In this document: piece after piece, positions 1-10,064 of the stretch
Numbering within the stretch: position 1 is the stretch's first letter
Layout: every line of letters starts with the position of its first letter
Assembly (NCBI RefSeq): GCF_003023845.1
Contig: NZ_PYFT01000001.1
Span: 496,001-560,000, forward strand
Length of the DNA: 64,000 nt
Direction of reading: 5' to 3'
From: Adhaeribacter arboris
GTDB lineage: Bacteria; Bacteroidota; Bacteroidia; Cytophagales; Hymenobacteraceae
Made by a program: the position numbers and the translations under genes
The notes under the pieces: generated by a model
The model's input: the letters and a program-made list of their open reading frames with translations, nothing else
What the model was told of the DNA's origin: nothing
The model's database searches: none

Positions 1-2
1 TT

Positions 3-1373
3 TGGGGAACCAGTACGGAAACCTTGGGGGAAATGGGCGAATACTGGAAAATTTCCGTAGTAACTTCCGATGATGTAGCCGCCGATGTGGAAGCCGGGAC
101 GGACGGTATCTCGCGGGATGCCGATAACTTAATTATCCGGTCCAGCGATAAGCCTTTTGCTGCCGTTTATACCCAAATTTACGAAGGTATCTTACGGGCT
201 AACCTGGTACTGGAAAACCTGAATAATGAAAACCAATTAACCGCCGAGCAAAAAACCAGTTTAGAAGGAGAAGCAAAATTTTTACGCGCTTTCTTTCATT
301 TCGAAGCCCTGAAGCTCTGGGGAACCCCACCCATTGCCACCGAAGTGCCCAAAAATCTAAATAACTTGGCATTGCCGAATGCTACTCAGGAACAATTATT
401 TACGCAAATTCTGGCTGATTTTACCGAAGCCTACAATAAGCTACCTGCTACCTGGGACGATGCTAATAAAGGCCGCGCTACTAAATATGCGGCGCAAGCC
501 TACCTTGGTAAAGTAAACGTCTGGAAAAAAGACTGGCCCGCCGCTATTGCGGCGTTCGAAGATGTTATCGCTGCCGGTCCTTATAGCCTGATTAACACCG
601 GTAATCCGCAGAAAGACCTGGACGATGTGTTTGCTTTTAATAATGAAAATAACCAGGAATCGATTTTTGAGGTGCAATACGGCGGCCCTTTCTCAGATGA
701 TAACGTGTGGGTTTTTGACGATACTCACTCCGAAGCCTTTAAAGCCTCGCAGGGTACTACCCGTAGCTGGTACTGGGATGCTGCTAATGGCGCTCCGGGC
801 GGCAAACTAGGTTGGTGGGCGCCTACCCAGGATCTGGTAAATGCCTACGAAGCCGGCGATGCCCGGTTAGGCGTGTACGTGTACCAAGCGGGGGATATGT
901 ATTACACCTCCGACTATAAACCGGTAGCTTATAATCCGGCTTGGTCATCAACGGGCTATACCGTGAAAAAATACGTGGGAGCCCGGAATATGGTGCCCGC
1001 CGATAATTCTCCGAACCAACAAGCAAATTTTAACAACGAACGGCTGTATCGTTTTGCCGAATTAAAACTGTTGTACGCCGAAGCCTTAATTGCCCAAGGC
1101 AGAACCGCTGATGCAGCCCAGCAAATTAACGATATCCGGAATAGGGCCGGCCTAGCTAATTTGCCCGCTGGCGCAGATCTGACCCAGGCATTGCGCCGCG
1201 AAAAAAGACTGGAATTGGCTTTTGAACCGCACCGTTGGTTTGATATTGTAAGATGGGGAATTGGTCCGGAAGTGTTTGGTAGCAAATGGCAGGAGCGGTA
1301 CAATGTTTATCCTTTCCCGCAAACCGAAATTGACCGCACCGGCGGAACCTTAAAACAAAATCCAGGCTATTGA
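3..1373 (+). CDS. RagB/SusD family nutrient-uptake outer membrane protein (5' partial)
   Basis: Surface-exposed glycan- or nutrient-binding partner of a SusC-type TonB-dependent transporter. The frame is open to the left edge, so the first ATG/TTG codons near base 24-33 are internal and the lipoprotein signal and first helices lie outside the window. The C-terminal SusD signature is clear: the RLYRFAELKLLYAEAL helix, an IRNRAGL segment, RREKRLELAFEPHRWFDIVRWG and the usual closing block with a PFPQTEID motif and a QNPGY end. About 455 residues are visible against about 500-600 for the family. The susC partner should lie just upstream, outside the window. The genes that follow encode exported propeller proteins, which often accompany SusCD systems. 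Confidence 0.93.
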   Translation, partial: WGTSTETLGEMGEYWKISVVTSDDVAADVEAGTDGISRDADNLIIRSSDKPFAAVYTQIYEGILRANLVLENLNNENQLTAEQKTSLEGEAKFLRAFFHFEALKLWGTPPIATEVPKNLNNLALPNATQEQLFTQILADFTEAYNKLPATWDDANKGRATKYAAQAYLGKVNVWKKDWPAAIAAFEDVIAAGPYSLINTGNPQKDLDDVFAFNNENNQESIFEVQYGGPFSDDNVWVFDDTHSEAFKASQGTTRSWYWDAANGAPGGKLGWWAPTQDLVNAYEAGDARLGVYVYQAGDMYYTSDYKPVAYNPAWSSTGYTVKKYVGARNMVPADNSPNQQANFNNERLYRFAELKLLYAEALIAQGRTADAAQQINDIRNRAGLANLPAGADLTQALRREKRLELAFEPHRWFDIVRWGIGPEVFGSKWQERYNVYPFPQTEIDRTGGTLKQNPGY

Positions 1374-1586
1374 TAATTTGCCAAATTACCACCAACCGAA
1401 AAGGAGGGGCCATCTGGTTCCTTCAGTTCGGTTGGAAAATAATAATGGTACCAAGCTATTGTCTGGAACAGTTAAATTTTTATTTGTTTTTAGCTACCAT
1501 ATACAGAAATTTTCGGGCCTAAACTTTAAATATTAATTGCCTCCATACCATACCTATTTTAAGCTGTTAGTTGCCGGTAATCTAAT

Positions 1587-4500
1587 ATGAAGAATCAGCT
1601 TTTTCCCAGAAAATTCCTGAAAGTTAGTTTGCCCATTCTATTACTGCTATTGGCTTTTACCTTATGGCAATGGACTAGTCGTACCGAAAAACTTTTTCGC
1701 ACCTTACCGGCTACTTCTACCAACATCCATTTTGCGAATATTATTAACCCGCCCGATTCCCTTACGGTGCTGGATTTTGAATACCTCTATAATGGCGGTG
1801 GGGTAGCTATTGGCGACATTAACAACGATGGTTTACAGGATATTTACTTTACCGGCAATTTGGTTTCGAGTAAATTATACCTGAACCGGGGCAACTTTAC
1901 ATTTGAAGACATAACCATTAAAGCCGGCGTAAGTACGCGTACCTGGGCCAACGGAGTGGTTATGGTCGATATTAATCAGGATGGTTACAAAGATATCTAC
2001 GTTTGCGTAGGCGGCAACCGCCACACTCCCGAAAAAGAAAAAGCGAATCTGCTCTTTATCAATAATAAAAACAATACGTTTACCGAAGCCGCGCAACCAT
2101 ACGGTTTAGCCGATACGGGTTACGGTATTCAGTCGGCTTTTTTCGATTACGACCGCGATGGCGATCTGGACATGTATTTACTACGCAACGCTTTTGTGGA
2201 TTACAATCGCAATAATCCCCGGCCCAAACAGCTAAACGGCAAAGCCGCCTCTACCGATAAGCTATTCCGCAATAATGGTAACCACACTTTTACCGATGTT
2301 TCGGCGGCGGCCGGAATTTTAATTGAAGGCTTTGGTTTAGGCGTGGGCGTGAGTGACATTAACAACGATGGCTGGCCCGATGTGTACGTTTCAAATGATT
2401 TTATCACGAATGATTTAGTTTGGATTAATAACCAGAACGGTACGTTTTCCAACCAAGCCAAAAAATACCTGAAACACCAGACCTACAATGCCATGGGCAA
2501 CGATTTAGCCGACCTTAACAACGACGGACTGGTCGATATTATGGTATTAGATATGTTGCCCGAAGATAACAAGCGCTGGAAGCTCACTACCATGGGCAAT
2601 AATTACGATGAATTTGAAACTAGTTTACGGCGGGGATATGAGCCTCAATACGTCCGGAATACTTTGCAGTTAAACAATGGCAGCAGCCCCAACGGTCCAA
2701 TTGCTTTTAGTGAAATCGGGCAGCTCGCCGGGGTGGAAGCTACCGAATGGAGCTGGGCACCCTTGTTCGCTGATTTAGATAATGATGGTCAGAAAGACTT
2801 ATTTATCACCAACGGCTACCCGAAAGATATCACCAATCTGGATTTTATTGTGTACGGGCACCAATCGGCCGCTATGGGCACCCGCGAAGGAAACAGGAAA
2901 GAAAGAACGGCTAAGTTAAATTCCTTGCCCGGCGCCTTAATTCCGAATTACGTGTACCAAAACCGAGGTAATTTAACTTTTAAGGACCAATCGCTAGCCT
3001 GGGGCATGACGGAACCCGCTTATTCAAACGGCGCTGCCTACGCCGACCTGGACAATGACGGCGATTTAGACTTAGTTACCAATAATATAGATAAAGAAGC
3101 CACTATTCAAGAAAACCGTTTACATCAGATTAAAAATCCTAATAAGCCTACCAATTACTTACGATTTGCTTTTACCGGATCGCCTCAAAACCGGGAAGGC
3201 ATTGGCGCCAAGGTATTTGTAAAGCATAAAGGTGTGCTGCAATATCAGTATTTTACTCCTTTCCGGGGCTATCTTTCCTCCGTGGAGCCTTACCTGCACT
3301 TTGGCTTAGACACGATTAAAGTAGTGGATAGGGTAGAAGTAGTTTGGCCGGATGGTAAATACCAGTTGCTGCAACAGGTAAAAGCCAACCAAGTCTTACA
3401 AGTAGAGTATGCCCAGGCCGGTCCGGCGCCAGCAGTTTCCACTCCTGCTGCTTCTTCTTTATTCAGGCTGGTTGCGGAGGGCGGTGGTTTAGGGTACCGG
3501 CACGAAGAGAACAGCTTTGTGGATTTCAAGCTGCAACCCTTGCTGCCCCACGGCCACTCCCGCCAGGGTCCGGGCTTAGCGGTGAGCGACGTGAACAAGG
3601 ATGGCTTAGCCGACGTGTACGTCGGTGGTACTACCGGGCACGCCGGAGCATTGTTTTTCCAGCAAGCCTCGGGTAAGTTCCAGCGGCAGTCTACACCCAC
3701 TATCGATAGTTTAGGGGAAAGTTTAGGGGTGTTGTTCTTGGATGCCGACCAGGACCAGGATCCGGATTTGTATGTAGTTAGAGGGAGCTCCGAACAAGTA
3801 CCGGGTTCTCCGTTGTACCAGGATCAACTTTATTTGAATGATGGCCAGGGGCGCTTTACTTTAGCTGCGGGTGCCTTACCTGTTATGCGCTCGAGTAAAG
3901 CCAGCGTCGTAGCGGCGGATTACGACCGGGACGGGGACTTAGACGTGTTCGTGGGCGGAAGGATCACACCGGGCGCTTACCCGACAACTCCCCGCAGCTA
4001 CTTACTGCAAAACGAGAGTAAAAACGGACAATGCCGCTTCCGGGAAGTTACTCCATCCACTTTAGCGCAGACGGGCATGGTAACGAGTGCTTTGTGGAGC
4101 GACTACGACAACGATGGCTGGGTGGACTTGCTCGTAACCGGCGAGTTCATGGCTTTGCGCTTCTACCACAATCAACGGGGCAAGTTAGTGGAAGCAACGC
4201 ATCAAACGGGTTTAGAACATACGGTTGGGTGGTGGAACAGCTTAGTCGGCGCAGACTTTGACCAGGACGGCGACATGGACTACGTGGCGGGCAACGTGGG
4301 GCTGAACACCCGTTACCAGGCCAGCGTGGAAGAACCTTTGTGCGTGCACGCCCAAGACTACAACAAAGACGGGCGCATCGATCCGGTGCTGAGCTACTTT
4401 AATCAAGGGCAGCGCTACATTCTGCACAGCAGAGATGACTTGATTGACCAGATAAATACCATGCGGGGCCGTTTCCCCACCTACCAGTCCTACGCCGCAG

Positions 4501-5153
4501 CCAAGTTCGAGGACTCGTTCTTGCCCCAGGAGTTAGCCGGCGCGCAGGTCTTGTGTGCCGAGCGGATGGCAAGCAGTTACCTGGAGAACGTCGGCCAGGG
4601 CAAGTTTCGAATAAGAGCTTTGCCCAGAGAAGTGCAGCTGGCCCCGGTGTACGGGATGGTAGTCGGCGATTACAACCAGGATGGGTACTGGGATGTGCTG
4701 GCGGTGGGCAACTCTTATGCCCCGGAAGTAAGTACGGGGCGCTACGATGCGGGACTCGGCTGGTATTTAGAAGGCAACGGGAAAGGCGGGTTCAGGAGTG
4801 TGCCGGCGAGCAAGAGCGGGCTAGTGGCCGAGCAGGATGCCAAGAGTGTGGTAGCTGTAAGGCAAGCGACTGGACAACAGCTATTGATCGTAGGCAACAA
4901 CAACAGTAGAGTAGAAGTGTTCCAGGCAGCCCCATCCGGATATTACTACCTGGCGCAGGGGCAGGATGCCTGGGCCGAGATACAGTTGAAGAACGGCAAG
5001 AGCTACAAACACGAGTTTTCCTATGGCAGTTCGTATCTCTCCCAAACCGAACGCAACCTCAAATTAACGGCGGATGTTACCTCATTGACAATTTATAGTT
5101 TCTCCGGAGAAAAAAAGGTTATTCCATTGGATTTACATGCGGTCAATCACTAA
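1587..5153 (+). CDS. CRTAC1/VCBS beta-propeller protein with ASPIC/UnbV domain (copy 1)
   Basis: Large exported or membrane-anchored protein of 1188 residues, probably acting at the cell surface with the preceding SusD. A hydrophobic segment (about residues 13-29) is a signal anchor with no lipobox Cys. Two FG-GAP/VCBS propellers (about 50-480 and 650-1150) carry many calcium-binding DxNxDG loops, the first at residues 77-85 (DINNDGLQD). An ASPIC/UnbV domain (about 535-610) with GIGAK and VEVVWPDGK motifs lies between them. Residues 571-1160 are identical to the neighbouring copy, and so is the DNA (3297-5067). The last 17 bases overlap the start of copy 2, so the two are translationally coupled. 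The substrate is unknown; binding or presentation of a polymer is inferred from context. Confidence 0.9.
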   Translation: MKNQLFPRKFLKVSLPILLLLLAFTLWQWTSRTEKLFRTLPATSTNIHFANIINPPDSLTVLDFEYLYNGGGVAIGDINNDGLQDIYFTGNLVSSKLYLNRGNFTFEDITIKAGVSTRTWANGVVMVDINQDGYKDIYVCVGGNRHTPEKEKANLLFINNKNNTFTEAAQPYGLADTGYGIQSAFFDYDRDGDLDMYLLRNAFVDYNRNNPRPKQLNGKAASTDKLFRNNGNHTFTDVSAAAGILIEGFGLGVGVSDINNDGWPDVYVSNDFITNDLVWINNQNGTFSNQAKKYLKHQTYNAMGNDLADLNNDGLVDIMVLDMLPEDNKRWKLTTMGNNYDEFETSLRRGYEPQYVRNTLQLNNGSSPNGPIAFSEIGQLAGVEATEWSWAPLFADLDNDGQKDLFITNGYPKDITNLDFIVYGHQSAAMGTREGNRKERTAKLNSLPGALIPNYVYQNRGNLTFKDQSLAWGMTEPAYSNGAAYADLDNDGDLDLVTNNIDKEATIQENRLHQIKNPNKPTNYLRFAFTGSPQNREGIGAKVFVKHKGVLQYQYFTPFRGYLSSVEPYLHFGLDTIKVVDRVEVVWPDGKYQLLQQVKANQVLQVEYAQAGPAPAVSTPAASSLFRLVAEGGGLGYRHEENSFVDFKLQPLLPHGHSRQGPGLAVSDVNKDGLADVYVGGTTGHAGALFFQQASGKFQRQSTPTIDSLGESLGVLFLDADQDQDPDLYVVRGSSEQVPGSPLYQDQLYLNDGQGRFTLAAGALPVMRSSKASVVAADYDRDGDLDVFVGGRITPGAYPTTPRSYLLQNESKNGQCRFREVTPSTLAQTGMVTSALWSDYDNDGWVDLLVTGEFMALRFYHNQRGKLVEATHQTGLEHTVGWWNSLVGADFDQDGDMDYVAGNVGLNTRYQASVEEPLCVHAQDYNKDGRIDPVLSYFNQGQRYILHSRDDLIDQINTMRGRFPTYQSYAAAKFEDSFLPQELAGAQVLCAERMASSYLENVGQGKFRIRALPREVQLAPVYGMVVGDYNQDGYWDVLAVGNSYAPEVSTGRYDAGLGWYLEGNGKGGFRSVPASKSGLVAEQDAKSVVAVRQATGQQLLIVGNNNSRVEVFQAAPSGYYYLAQGQDAWAEIQLKNGKSYKHEFSYGSSYLSQTERNLKLTADVTSLTIYSFSGEKKVIPLDLHAVNH
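3297..5067 (+). repeat. 1,771-bp direct repeat, copy A
   Basis: This block begins at CACTTTGGCTTAGACACG and ends at CAACCTCAAATTAA. It recurs at 6790-8560, offset 3493, with no difference I could find. All antisense and out-of-frame open frames inside it also recur unchanged, which confirms identity at the DNA level. The flanking sequences of the two genes diverge abruptly on both sides. Confidence 0.95.
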
Positions 5154-8100
5154 AATATTTACTTTTTTAATTTTTAGCTGGTTTCTTATCGGTTGTAAAA
5201 ATCGCGTTTCCGTTTTTGAAAGACTTTCGGCTACCAAAACGGGTATCCGCTTTACTAATACTATCCGGGAAGACGATCAGCATAATGTTTTTACCTATAC
5301 CAATATTTATACGGGTGCCGGAGTAGCCGCCGGCGACATTAACAACGATGGTTTAACGGATTTGTTTTTCAGCGGCAACATGGTTTCGGGCCGCCTCTAT
5401 TTAAATAAAGGAAATCTGAAGTTCCAGGATATTACTCCCACGGCGGGCCTGACGAGTAAACGTTGGCAAACCGGCGCTGCCATGGTGGATATTAATCAGG
5501 ATGGCTGGCTGGATATTTACGTTTGCGTTTCCGGAAATGCTGTTGACCAGGAACGCGCGAACTTGTTATACATCAACAACCGGAACAATACCTTTACCGA
5601 GAGCGCCCAAGCCTACGGTCTGGCCGATACCCGCCAGATCATGCACGCATCGTTTTTTGATTACGACCGGGATGGGGATTTGGACGTTTTTATGATTGTG
5701 AATCCGGCTTCTTTGCGCGATAATGTGAATGTTATTCGTACCCGGCAATTAAAAGGCGAGAGTGGCAGTACCGATGTTCTTTACCGGAACAATGGCGACA
5801 ACACGTTTACCGATATCTCGCGGCAAGCAGGTATTTTAGCGGAAGGCTACAGCTTAGGATTAGCTATCAGTGATATCAATAACGACGGCTGGCCGGATGT
5901 GTACATATCCAATGATTTTATTTCCAATGATGTCCTGTATATCAATAATCAGGACGGTACTTTCACCGATAAAGCCTCAGAATGCCTGAAGCATACCAGT
6001 TACGCGGGTATGGGCAACGATGTAGCCGATATCAATAACGATGGGCTGGTAGATATGGTGGAGCTCGACATGCGACCGGAAGATAATACCCGGCAAAAAT
6101 TAATTATTCCCGCCTCCGGTTACGATCGCTTTCAATTAACACTCAACCGAGGGTATGATGCCCAATACAGCCGCAATACCTTGCAACTGAACCAAGGCAA
6201 CGGCAAATTTAGTGAAGTAGGGTATTTAGCGGGTATCAGCAGCACCGATTGGAGTTGGAGCGCTTTACTAGCAGACTACGATAATGATGGTGACCGGGAC
6301 TTGTTTGTGACGAATGGGTTCCTGAAGAATATGGGTGACCTGGATTATGTGCATTATCAAAATGTGTACAACGGTCCGATCGGCAATCAGCAAGCTAAAA
6401 TCAAAAATAAAATAGAGGCGATAAAATCACTTCCAGGAGTGCCACTGAGCAATTATTTATACGAAAATACGGGCAATATTCATTTCAAAAATACATCAGC
6501 CGAATGGGGGATTGATGCCAAGGGCTTCTCAAATGGCGCCGTGTACGCCGATCTAGATAACGATGGTGATTTGGAATTAGTAGTCAATACAATAAATGCG
6601 GAAGCTCAGATTTACGAAAACAAAAGCAATGAACAATTAAAACGAAATTATTTAAAATTAAAGCTAACCGGCAACGCTCAAAACCGCAATGGTATCGGAA
6701 CCAAAATAAAACTAAGCTACCAGGGCAAGCTCCAATATTACGAACATTTTCTTTCCCGGGGGTATGAGTCGTCGGTAGATCCCATTATTCACTTTGGCTT
6801 AGACACGATTAAAGTAGTGGATAGGGTAGAAGTAGTTTGGCCGGATGGTAAATACCAGTTGCTGCAACAGGTAAAAGCCAACCAAGTCTTACAAGTAGAG
6901 TATGCCCAGGCCGGTCCGGCGCCAGCAGTTTCCACTCCTGCTGCTTCTTCTTTATTCAGGCTGGTTGCGGAGGGCGGTGGTTTAGGGTACCGGCACGAAG
7001 AGAACAGCTTTGTGGATTTCAAGCTGCAACCCTTGCTGCCCCACGGCCACTCCCGCCAGGGTCCGGGCTTAGCGGTGAGCGACGTGAACAAGGATGGCTT
7101 AGCCGACGTGTACGTCGGTGGTACTACCGGGCACGCCGGAGCATTGTTTTTCCAGCAAGCCTCGGGTAAGTTCCAGCGGCAGTCTACACCCACTATCGAT
7201 AGTTTAGGGGAAAGTTTAGGGGTGTTGTTCTTGGATGCCGACCAGGACCAGGATCCGGATTTGTATGTAGTTAGAGGGAGCTCCGAACAAGTACCGGGTT
7301 CTCCGTTGTACCAGGATCAACTTTATTTGAATGATGGCCAGGGGCGCTTTACTTTAGCTGCGGGTGCCTTACCTGTTATGCGCTCGAGTAAAGCCAGCGT
7401 CGTAGCGGCGGATTACGACCGGGACGGGGACTTAGACGTGTTCGTGGGCGGAAGGATCACACCGGGCGCTTACCCGACAACTCCCCGCAGCTACTTACTG
7501 CAAAACGAGAGTAAAAACGGACAATGCCGCTTCCGGGAAGTTACTCCATCCACTTTAGCGCAGACGGGCATGGTAACGAGTGCTTTGTGGAGCGACTACG
7601 ACAACGATGGCTGGGTGGACTTGCTCGTAACCGGCGAGTTCATGGCTTTGCGCTTCTACCACAATCAACGGGGCAAGTTAGTGGAAGCAACGCATCAAAC
7701 GGGTTTAGAACATACGGTTGGGTGGTGGAACAGCTTAGTCGGCGCAGACTTTGACCAGGACGGCGACATGGACTACGTGGCGGGCAACGTGGGGCTGAAC
7801 ACCCGTTACCAGGCCAGCGTGGAAGAACCTTTGTGCGTGCACGCCCAAGACTACAACAAAGACGGGCGCATCGATCCGGTGCTGAGCTACTTTAATCAAG
7901 GGCAGCGCTACATTCTGCACAGCAGAGATGACTTGATTGACCAGATAAATACCATGCGGGGCCGTTTCCCCACCTACCAGTCCTACGCCGCAGCCAAGTT
8001 CGAGGACTCGTTCTTGCCCCAGGAGTTAGCCGGCGCGCAGGTCTTGTGTGCCGAGCGGATGGCAAGCAGTTACCTGGAGAACGTCGGCCAGGGCAAGTTT

Positions 8101-8682
8101 CGAATAAGAGCTTTGCCCAGAGAAGTGCAGCTGGCCCCGGTGTACGGGATGGTAGTCGGCGATTACAACCAGGATGGGTACTGGGATGTGCTGGCGGTGG
8201 GCAACTCTTATGCCCCGGAAGTAAGTACGGGGCGCTACGATGCGGGACTCGGCTGGTATTTAGAAGGCAACGGGAAAGGCGGGTTCAGGAGTGTGCCGGC
8301 GAGCAAGAGCGGGCTAGTGGCCGAGCAGGATGCCAAGAGTGTGGTAGCTGTAAGGCAAGCGACTGGACAACAGCTATTGATCGTAGGCAACAACAACAGT
8401 AGAGTAGAAGTGTTCCAGGCAGCCCCATCCGGATATTACTACCTGGCGCAGGGGCAGGATGCCTGGGCCGAGATACAGTTGAAGAACGGCAAGAGCTACA
8501 AACACGAGTTTTCCTATGGCAGTTCGTATCTCTCCCAAACCGAACGCAACCTCAAATTAATGGCGGACATAGTTCAGGTTAAAATTACAGACTTCCAAGG
8601 CAGAAGCAGAAACCTGGACTTAACCGACCATAATTTATTAGCTACCAAAATCAGCAATCATCGAACATCATCATTAAAATAA
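5137..8682 (+). CDS. CRTAC1/VCBS beta-propeller lipoprotein with ASPIC/UnbV domain (copy 2)
   Basis: Tandem paralogue of the preceding gene, 1181 residues. The N-terminus has a lipoprotein signal ending in FLIGC (Cys20), unlike copy 1, so this one is probably lipid-anchored. The domain order is the same: an N-terminal propeller with DINNDG loops, a UnbV domain around residues 515-595, then a second propeller. Residues 1-551 are clearly homologous to copy 1 but strongly diverged. Residues 552-1141 are identical to copy 1, including silent positions (DNA 6790-8560). The final 40 residues differ again. This mosaic is best explained by gene conversion. The start at ATG 5137 overlaps the previous stop by 17 bases, and the DUF5009-like gene follows 8 bases after the stop. 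Confidence 0.9.
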   Translation: MRSITKIFTFLIFSWFLIGCKNRVSVFERLSATKTGIRFTNTIREDDQHNVFTYTNIYTGAGVAAGDINNDGLTDLFFSGNMVSGRLYLNKGNLKFQDITPTAGLTSKRWQTGAAMVDINQDGWLDIYVCVSGNAVDQERANLLYINNRNNTFTESAQAYGLADTRQIMHASFFDYDRDGDLDVFMIVNPASLRDNVNVIRTRQLKGESGSTDVLYRNNGDNTFTDISRQAGILAEGYSLGLAISDINNDGWPDVYISNDFISNDVLYINNQDGTFTDKASECLKHTSYAGMGNDVADINNDGLVDMVELDMRPEDNTRQKLIIPASGYDRFQLTLNRGYDAQYSRNTLQLNQGNGKFSEVGYLAGISSTDWSWSALLADYDNDGDRDLFVTNGFLKNMGDLDYVHYQNVYNGPIGNQQAKIKNKIEAIKSLPGVPLSNYLYENTGNIHFKNTSAEWGIDAKGFSNGAVYADLDNDGDLELVVNTINAEAQIYENKSNEQLKRNYLKLKLTGNAQNRNGIGTKIKLSYQGKLQYYEHFLSRGYESSVDPIIHFGLDTIKVVDRVEVVWPDGKYQLLQQVKANQVLQVEYAQAGPAPAVSTPAASSLFRLVAEGGGLGYRHEENSFVDFKLQPLLPHGHSRQGPGLAVSDVNKDGLADVYVGGTTGHAGALFFQQASGKFQRQSTPTIDSLGESLGVLFLDADQDQDPDLYVVRGSSEQVPGSPLYQDQLYLNDGQGRFTLAAGALPVMRSSKASVVAADYDRDGDLDVFVGGRITPGAYPTTPRSYLLQNESKNGQCRFREVTPSTLAQTGMVTSALWSDYDNDGWVDLLVTGEFMALRFYHNQRGKLVEATHQTGLEHTVGWWNSLVGADFDQDGDMDYVAGNVGLNTRYQASVEEPLCVHAQDYNKDGRIDPVLSYFNQGQRYILHSRDDLIDQINTMRGRFPTYQSYAAAKFEDSFLPQELAGAQVLCAERMASSYLENVGQGKFRIRALPREVQLAPVYGMVVGDYNQDGYWDVLAVGNSYAPEVSTGRYDAGLGWYLEGNGKGGFRSVPASKSGLVAEQDAKSVVAVRQATGQQLLIVGNNNSRVEVFQAAPSGYYYLAQGQDAWAEIQLKNGKSYKHEFSYGSSYLSQTERNLKLMADIVQVKITDFQGRSRNLDLTDHNLLATKISNHRTSSLK
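6790..8560 (+). repeat. 1,771-bp direct repeat, copy B
   Basis: Second copy of the block at 3297-5067, in the same reading frame of the paralogous gene. The first mismatch after it is C5068 versus T8561. See the finding on gene conversion. Confidence 0.95.
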
Positions 8683-8690
8683 CCTAACAT

Positions 8691-9839
8691 ATGAAAGTAA
8701 TGACAACCGACACTTCGGCAGATATTGAGCAGAAATCTTTAACGCAAACCAGTTCTCCTCGCCTGCTTTCGCTGGATTTCATGCGGGGACTTATTATGGT
8801 TTTGCTCATGCTCGAAGGAGCCGGTTTGTACGAGCACTTGTACAACGAAAACGGGCAGGGTATTTTCAATGCTTTTATGCAGCAGTTTCATCATCATCCC
8901 TGGCACGGAGTGCGTTTTTGGGACTTAATTCAACCGGGTTTTATGTTTATTGCCGGCACCGCTTTAGCTTATTCCCTTACCCGGCAGCAGCAAAAAGGCA
9001 TGCCCTGGGGCCAGTCTTTCGTGAAAGTACTAAAGCGATCCGGATGGTTGTTTTTTTGGGGAGTGCTGGATTACGCCGTGCGGCGGACTGGTCTTTCTTT
9101 TGAGTTGTGGGATGTACTTACCCAATTATCCTTTACCACTTTGGTAACTTTTTTAGTTTTCCGGTGGCCGGTACGTTATCAGTTTATTTTTAGTTTGGGT
9201 TTACTGTTGCTCACCGAAGTTTTATACCGTTTCACTCACGTCCCCGGTTTTGACCAGCCTTTTACCGACCAGCACAATTTTGGTAATTACGTCGATTTAC
9301 TTTTAATGAACATTATTAATCCGGGTGGTTGGGTAGCCATAAATTGTATTCCCACTACGGCGCATACTTTATGGGGAGCCATGGCTGGTCGGTTGTTACT
9401 TTCGAATAAACCCGGTTCCGAAAAAGTAAAATGGCTATTATATTCCGGTATAGCTGCTCTGGTTTTAGGTTATTTGCTCGATTTTACGGTAACGCCGGTT
9501 ATTAAACGCATTGCTACCAGTTCTTTTGTGCTTGTATCGGGTGGTTGGTGTTTACTGGCCTTAGCCTTTTTGTTCTGGTGGATCGACATCAAGAATCATA
9601 AAAAATATTTATTCTTCTTTCTCGTGGTTGGTATGAATTCCTTATTCATCTATTTGTTTTTCGAAATTGTGGGTAGCCGCTGGTTTAACGGGTACATCGG
9701 CGCCATTACCGGCGGATTGTTGGAAATGGCACGCTTTCCGGAAGCTATAATTGGCATAATTACCTCTTTGGTTATTTTCTTCCTGGAATGGCGCATGTTA
9801 TTATTTCTTTATAGAAGAGGAATATTCTTTAAAATATAA
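8691..9839 (+). CDS. DUF5009/heparan-alpha-glucosaminide N-acetyltransferase-like membrane protein
   Basis: Polytopic inner-membrane protein of 382 residues with about ten hydrophobic segments. The N-terminal RLLSLDFMRGL motif (residues 24-34) is the hallmark of the DUF5009/DUF1624 acyltransferase-3-like group related to human HGSNAT, which transfers acyl groups to sugars across a membrane. His-rich loops follow (FHHHPWHG about residues 67-74). It starts 8 bases after the second propeller gene and is probably in the same operon, suggesting acylation or deacylation of the glycan handled there. An alternative in-frame ATG lies three codons downstream. The substrate is not predictable from sequence. 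Confidence 0.78.
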   Translation: MKVMTTDTSADIEQKSLTQTSSPRLLSLDFMRGLIMVLLMLEGAGLYEHLYNENGQGIFNAFMQQFHHHPWHGVRFWDLIQPGFMFIAGTALAYSLTRQQQKGMPWGQSFVKVLKRSGWLFFWGVLDYAVRRTGLSFELWDVLTQLSFTTLVTFLVFRWPVRYQFIFSLGLLLLTEVLYRFTHVPGFDQPFTDQHNFGNYVDLLLMNIINPGGWVAINCIPTTAHTLWGAMAGRLLLSNKPGSEKVKWLLYSGIAALVLGYLLDFTVTPVIKRIATSSFVLVSGGWCLLALAFLFWWIDIKNHKKYLFFFLVVGMNSLFIYLFFEIVGSRWFNGYIGAITGGLLEMARFPEAIIGIITSLVIFFLEWRMLLFLYRRGIFFKI

Positions 9840-9914
9840 TTCACCAAAAGTAAGGGTAGAAAGCAAAATCTTTTTCAAATCGTTGAAAGAAACAATTAGC
9901 AGTAGCAAAGAATA

Positions 9915-9946
9915 AATGAAACCAGTTTGGCTCTAGACCACCCTCT
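9915..9946 (+). repeat. Dispersed repeat containing ACCAGTTTGGCT, copy 1
   Basis: Contains ATGAAACCAGTTTGGCT, related to copies at 14521-14560 (minus strand) and 26406-26450. This is the most diverged of the three: similarity stops soon after the GGCT. It lies in the leader region of the amidohydrolase gene. Confidence 0.5.
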
Positions 9947-10064
9947 GGAGCCAATTGAGGTCTATCGCCAGGAGGTAACCGTGAACGATGAAGAGCATGA
10001 GCGCTATTTTAATGAACCGGAACAGTCTCAACTAAAATACAGAAAATATAATCCACTTTCCCTT

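Noticed and set aside
3290-3700. Duplicate antisense frames within the propeller genes (also 6789-7193)
   Set aside because: They exist only because the underlying DNA is duplicated; the sense frame carries the domains.
9927-10064. 46-codon N-terminal extension of the amidohydrolase from a TTG
   Set aside because: It would place the clear signal peptide in the middle of the protein and covers a dispersed repeat; ATG 10065 is preferred.
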